Assembly: GCA_022616275.1 (NCBI GenBank)
Contig: JAKEFB010000036.1
Location: forward strand, 43,308 to 107,307
Length of the DNA: 64,000 nt
Direction: 5' to 3'
DNA from: Chloroflexota bacterium
Lineage (GTDB): Bacteria; Chloroflexota; Anaerolineae; Promineifilales; Promineifilaceae
The notes under the pieces: model-generated
Databases searched by the model: none
What the model saw: only the letters and a program-made list of their open reading frames with translations
What the model was told of the DNA's origin: nothing
Program-made: the position numbers and the translations under genes
Shown: positions 60,738-64,000 of the stretch, in pieces
Position numbering within the stretch: position 1 is the stretch's first letter
Layout of the letters: the number at the start of each line of letters is the position of its first letter

Positions 60738-61214
60738 ATGATAGACGCTTATTTTCCCATCATTTTTGACCTGGGCCTGGAAGAAGACGCGGCCGGAACT
60801 GTTGAGGAACCGAAGGGAATCAACTTCCTGACCGAAAACGACTGGCGGTTACTGTTGGAAAAATCCCACTTTGTTTCTTATGAAGATGGCCAGCTCATCC
60901 TGGAAAAGGGCTCGCAGCGGCGGGCTATCTTTGTCGTCGAGAAGGGACAGATACAGGTGGAACGGGCGCCAGGCGAGGTGATCGCCCGGCGGGGCCAGGG
61001 GGCAGTCTTTGGCGAAATGTCTTTCCTGGAAGGCAGCGGGGCCAGCGCCTCAGTGGTCGCCGATGGGGACGTAGACGTTTCGGTGATTGCGGAAGCGCAC
61101 CTGAATTCCTTGCTGGCCTCGGTGCCCGGTCTGGCTACCCGCTTTTACCAGACGCTGGCCGTCACCCTGGCCTACCGGCTGCGCGAAGCCTCGGACCGCC
61201 TGGCGCGGCGATGA
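60738..61214 (+). CDS. Cyclic-nucleotide-binding-domain protein
   Basis: 158 residues from ATG at 60738, after AAGGAG. A cNMP-binding jelly roll covers about 30-140: FVSYEDGQLILEKGSQRRAI, FVVEKGQIQVERAPGEVIAR, GAVFGEMSFLEGSGASASVV (the GE(M)SFL phosphate-cassette-like segment) and VSVIAEAHLNSLLA. There is no DNA-binding domain, unlike CRP/FNR, so it likely acts by protein contact. The cassette's Arg is absent (GSGASAS), so nucleotide binding is uncertain. Divergent from the ArsR-type regulator. Confidence 0.85.
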   Translation: MIDAYFPIIFDLGLEEDAAGTVEEPKGINFLTENDWRLLLEKSHFVSYEDGQLILEKGSQRRAIFVVEKGQIQVERAPGEVIARRGQGAVFGEMSFLEGSGASASVVADGDVDVSVIAEAHLNSLLASVPGLATRFYQTLAVTLAYRLREASDRLARR

Positions 61215-61225
61215 CAAGGGGAGGG

Positions 61226-61260
61226 GGAGACAGGGAGACAAGGTGACAAGGTGACTTCAC
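61226..61260. repeat. Octamer array GACAAGGT
   Basis: GAGACAGG, GAGACAAG, GTGACAAG, GTGAC and then a CTCTCTCT tract, between the convergent cNMP-binding and DUF92 genes. Confidence 0.65.
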
Positions 61261-61280
61261 TCTCTCTCTCCCTTTCCATC

Positions 61281-62105
61281 TCAAAAGAGAAGCCAGAGGG
61301 CGACGGCCACCAGGCCGCCGGCGAGAGAGGAGAGGAGGTTGACCAGGTCGTTGTTGAGCCAGGACCAGCCGCGCAACGGCCGGGTGGCGTAGCCGCACTT
61401 GTGGACTTTGCGCTCGGTGTCCTTGCCACAGACGTCGCAGTAGTAAATGCGCTGGACGGTGGCTCCCAACAGGCTGTCGAAGAGAGAGCCGGCCAGGCCG
61501 CTGAGCGCGCCGATGGCGGCGGCCGTTCCCAGGGCCAGGTTGTTGTCCAGCGCCCCGGCGGCCAGGCCAATGAGCAATCCTCCAAGCAGGGAGACGGCCG
61601 TACCCAGGGCAGAGATGCCGCCGGAAGTGCCCACTTCCACTCGCCGGCCCGTGGTGATCAGGCGGGGCGGCTGTCTGGCCAGCGTGCCCACCTCTGTGGC
61701 CCAGGTATCGGCCGTCACTGTGGCTATCACCCCAATAAACAACGGGAACCAGGCGGCCGACGGGGAGAGGAAGCTAAGGACGGCCACCAGGCTGCCCAGC
61801 CCGCCATTGGCCAGCGTCTGGCCGATGTCTCGCTGGTGCCCTTTGCTGAACTTTTCGGCCGCTACCTGCTTCTCCGCTTCCTTAAAATGGGACAGCAGGC
61901 TGGAAGTGACAAAAAAAATGCCCAGCAGCACGCCCCACACCCAGCCGCCCAGGCCAAAGACGAGCGTGCCGACGATCAGCGCGCCGGCCGCGCCGGAACG
62001 AGAGAGCGAGCCGCGCCAGAGAGCCAAAATGGCAATAGCGATGCTGATGAGCAACGCCGCCAGTAAGTTGAGGAACAAATTGTTGCCAAAAAGGGAGTTC
62101 GCCAT
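61281..62105 (-). CDS. DUF92 family membrane protein
   Basis: 274 residues with about six or seven membrane helices. The family pattern is present: GSLSRSGAAGALIVGTLVFG at the N-terminus, ADTWATEVGTLA in the middle (the conserved Asp-Thr-Trp-Ala motif) and GTSGGISALGT. Plant relatives (VTE6) are phytyl-phosphate kinases; the bacterial role is unknown. A four-Cys-like segment (YYCDVCGKDTERKVHKCG) is unusual and may bind zinc. Next to a small membrane protein gene whose stop lies 3 bases upstream of its ATG, so they are likely cotranscribed. Confidence 0.88.
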   Translation of the reverse strand: MANSLFGNNLFLNLLAALLISIAIAILALWRGSLSRSGAAGALIVGTLVFGLGGWVWGVLLGIFFVTSSLLSHFKEAEKQVAAEKFSKGHQRDIGQTLANGGLGSLVAVLSFLSPSAAWFPLFIGVIATVTADTWATEVGTLARQPPRLITTGRRVEVGTSGGISALGTAVSLLGGLLIGLAAGALDNNLALGTAAAIGALSGLAGSLFDSLLGATVQRIYYCDVCGKDTERKVHKCGYATRPLRGWSWLNNDLVNLLSSLAGGLVAVALWLLF

Positions 62106-62108
62106 GCC

Positions 62109-62453
62109 TTACGCCAACAGGCCAACCAGGGCCAGCCAGGCGGCCAGCTCGATGGCGACGGTAGCGCCCCATAGAATGTAAGCGACCGGTCTTTCGCGCC
62201 GGGCCTGGTAGAAAAAGAGACCCACCGAGCCATTTGCCAGCCAGGCCAACAGGCCGGCCAGGGGTAAAACAAATAACCCGGATGGAACGCCGGTCCGGTC
62301 TGGCAGCCCGGCCCGGTTGAAATGAAGCGGCACTTCCTCCGGCAAGCGACCGTAAACGGCGGCCAGGTAGGCAAAGAGCGCCAGGTCCAACAGGGCAGCC
62401 AGCCCTAGCAGCAGTTGGCTCCACCGGTCCCGCCAGAAGTCCCATTTGGCCAT
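62109..62453 (-). CDS. DUF1648-like small membrane protein
   Basis: 114 residues with three or four membrane helices. The stretch [20 protein letters not shown] is the DUF1648 signature (Pro, His-Phe, Gly/Asp). The family often accompanies transport or regulatory genes, and its function is not known. Its stop lies three bases before the start of the DUF92 gene. It is divergent from the glutamate dehydrogenase gene, with about 100 bases between them. Confidence 0.75.
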   Translation of the reverse strand: MAKWDFWRDRWSQLLLGLAALLDLALFAYLAAVYGRLPEEVPLHFNRAGLPDRTGVPSGLFVLPLAGLLAWLANGSVGLFFYQARRERPVAYILWGATVAIELAAWLALVGLLA

Positions 62454-62553
62454 GAGGCGGCAAGTTTATCATCCGACTTATCTGCACACAAATGACAGTA
62501 GTGCTACAATCAAGCTTATTAGCCAGCAATCCAACTGTTTATGGAGTATAACC

Positions 62554-63804
62554 ATGAGTGAAGTTCTCAACCCTTTTGCCATTGCCCAGGCGCAGTTCGA
62601 CAAAGCGGCCGTTATCCTGCAATTAGACCAGGATATGGCCGCTTTTTTGCGCCAGCCGATGCGTGAATATCACTTTACCATCCCGGTCCGCATGGACGAC
62701 GGCAGCACGCGAGTCTTCCGGGGTTACCGCGTCCAATACAGCGACGCCCGCGGCCCGGCCAAGGGTGGTATTCGCTTCCACCCGGAAGAGACGGTGGATA
62801 CGATCCGCGCCCTGGCCGCCTGGATGACCTGGAAAACGGCCGTCGTGGACATTCCCCTGGGGGGCGGCAAAGGAGGGGTCATTTGTAACCCGAAAGAGCT
62901 GTCACAGACCGAGCTGGAGCGGCTGAGCCGGGGGTATATGCGGGCTATTGCCCGCTATGTGGGTCTGACCAAGGACGTGCCGGCCCCGGACGTCTATACC
63001 GACCCCCAAATTATGGCCTGGATGATGGACGAGTACGAGGTGCTGGTCGGACACCACGAGGCCGGCGTGATCACCGGCAAGCCGTTGGCCCTGGGCGGCT
63101 CGGCCGGTCGAGACCAGGCCACGGCGCGGGGCGGTATTTATACGGTCCGTGAAGCCGGCAAGGTCCTGGGGCTGGATCTCCAGGGAGCTACGGCGGCTAT
63201 CCAGGGGTACGGCAACGCCGGGACCTTTGCCCACAACCTGGCCCAATCGGTGCTGGGGTTAAAGGTGGTGGCCGTCAGCGATTCACGAGGCGGGATTGTC
63301 AACTGGGAAGGTCTTGACCCGGCCGCCGTGCAGGCCCACAAGCGCCAGACCGGCTCGGTGCTGGGCTTTCCGGAGGCGGAGGAGATCAGTAACAGCGAGT
63401 TACTGGAGCTGGACGTGCTGGTGCTCTTCCCGGCCGCGCTGGAAAATGTGATCACCGGCCAGAACGCCGGGCAGCTCAAGGCCCGCATTGTGGCCGAGCT
63501 GGCCAATGGCCCCACCACCCCTCAGGCCGACAACGTCTTGTACGAGAATGGCGTCTACGTCATTCCTGATTTCCTGTGCAACGCCGGCGGCGTGACTGTT
63601 TCCTACTTTGAAATGGTGCAAAACGCCTACCAGTTTTACTGGGATGAGGGGATGGTCAACGAGCGGCTGGACCGGAAGATGACCGCTGCCTTCCACGCTG
63701 TGCATCAAATGGCCCAGCGGATGCAGGTGAACAACCGCGTGGCCGCTTACCTGGTGGCTGTAGACCGGGTGGCGCAGGCGGTGAAGCTGCGGGGCTGGAT
63801 ATAG
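62554..63804 (+). CDS. gdhA: Glu/Leu/Phe/Val dehydrogenase (glutamate dehydrogenase type)
   Basis: 416 residues from ATG at 62554 (GGAG 9 bases before); the upstream in-frame start at 62446 overlaps the neighbouring gene. The substrate domain has PLGGGKGGV (catalytic-region Lys), [11 protein letters not shown] and [21 protein letters not shown]. The nucleotide domain has [15 protein letters not shown] (GxGxxG-type) and ends with [16 protein letters not shown]. It reversibly deaminates glutamate to 2-oxoglutarate. A second, very similar gene begins 92 bases downstream, so this is a tandem duplication. Confidence 0.95.
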   Translation: MSEVLNPFAIAQAQFDKAAVILQLDQDMAAFLRQPMREYHFTIPVRMDDGSTRVFRGYRVQYSDARGPAKGGIRFHPEETVDTIRALAAWMTWKTAVVDIPLGGGKGGVICNPKELSQTELERLSRGYMRAIARYVGLTKDVPAPDVYTDPQIMAWMMDEYEVLVGHHEAGVITGKPLALGGSAGRDQATARGGIYTVREAGKVLGLDLQGATAAIQGYGNAGTFAHNLAQSVLGLKVVAVSDSRGGIVNWEGLDPAAVQAHKRQTGSVLGFPEAEEISNSELLELDVLVLFPAALENVITGQNAGQLKARIVAELANGPTTPQADNVLYENGVYVIPDFLCNAGGVTVSYFEMVQNAYQFYWDEGMVNERLDRKMTAAFHAVHQMAQRMQVNNRVAAYLVAVDRVAQAVKLRGWI

Positions 63805-63807
63805 GAA

Positions 63808-63875
63808 GAGATTAGAGATTGGAGCTCGGAGATTGGTAACCAGGGGTTGCTCATAATCTCTAATCTCCAATCTCT
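63808..63875. repeat. Heptamer array between tandem dehydrogenase genes
   Basis: GAGATTA, GAGATTG, GAGCTCG, GAGATTG, then after about 19 bases AATCTCT, AATCTCC, AATCTCT: inverted heptamers able to form a long hairpin. Confidence 0.75.
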
Positions 63876-63895
63876 AACGGAGTAAGATTGTCTCT

Positions 63896-64000
63896 ATGAA
63901 AGAAAATCTCAACCCCTTCGCCATCGCCCAGGCCCAACTGGACGAGGCAGCCCAGGTGCTGCAACTGGACCCGGCGATGCACGCCTTTTTGCGGGAGCCA
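63896..64000 (+). CDS. Second glutamate-dehydrogenase-type gene (3' end off the window)
   Basis: The visible 35 codons ([18 protein letters not shown], then LQLDPAMHAFLREP) match the N-terminus of the gene at 62554 almost residue for residue. ATG at 63896; the GGAG at 63879 is somewhat far upstream. The right edge cuts the gene. Confidence 0.85.
   Translation, partial: MKENLNPFAIAQAQLDEAAQVLQLDPAMHAFLREP

Overview
The window is GC-rich bacterial chromosome and most resembles a Chloroflexota (Anaerolineae/Ardenticatenia-like) genome. The signs are lipoproteins and exoproteases with Thr/Pro linkers, a BTAD/NB-ARC/TPR regulator, STAS plus SpoIIE signalling, several large PAS/GAF histidine kinases and many intergenic arrays of about 7 bp repeats. 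The phylum is an inference; there is no rRNA or marker gene here to prove it.

Layout. 1-2679: the 5' part of a minus-strand gene running off the left edge, fusing a calcineurin-like phosphoesterase to a NACHT NTPase (a bacterial NLR-like architecture, candidate anti-phage protein). 2770-3045: wreck of a toxin-antitoxin pair, with an RHH antitoxin interrupted by an in-frame TAA and only the first codons of the toxin left. 3420-6938: RecD2 helicase with a LAGLIDADG intein splitting its Walker A motif. 7184-10108: polyamine-type ABC importer (binding protein and two permeases, no ATPase). 10559-13122: ECF sigma factor and a membrane-anchored partner. 13168-16383 (minus): SARP-like BTAD/NB-ARC/TPR regulator with a likely direct-repeat operator. 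16668-26266: three large exported proteases (S8, M4-like, S8). 26317-31766: histidine kinase, response regulator, second histidine kinase. 31794-34916: DUF3307 membrane protein, RecO, cytidine deaminase, a shortened GlmU-like protein and tRNA-Gln(UUG). 35024-40776 (minus): a broken secreted-protein remnant, an M6-like lipoprotein protease, a di-haem oxidoreductase and a seven-bladed PD40 lipoprotein. 40895-51475: methyltransferase, ABC-F ATPase, HDAC-like deacetylase, STAS protein, SpoIIE phosphatase, O-antigen ligase-like protein, glycosidase-like lipoprotein with an in-frame TGA, and an LPG-synthase-like membrane protein. 51600-56718 (minus): three paralogous membrane-anchored putative metalloproteases, one lacking the catalytic Glu. 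56927-64000: small lipoprotein, ArsR-type regulator with its operator and a duplicated winged-helix-like protein, cNMP-binding protein, DUF92 and DUF1648-like membrane proteins, and two tandem glutamate-dehydrogenase-family genes (the second cut by the right edge).

Two themes cross the window. First, intergenic spaces carry head-to-tail repeats of 6-8 bp (mostly 7), each locus with its own word, often as long palindromes between genes. Some have entered reading frames (recD2, the second S8 protease) or supply stop codons (RecO and an unrelated membrane protein both end in EIGD). Second, several genes have a -10 box ending 7-8 bases before the start codon, suggesting leaderless mRNAs. The exported proteases, lipoproteins and polymer-related genes fit a heterotrophic, surface-active lifestyle.
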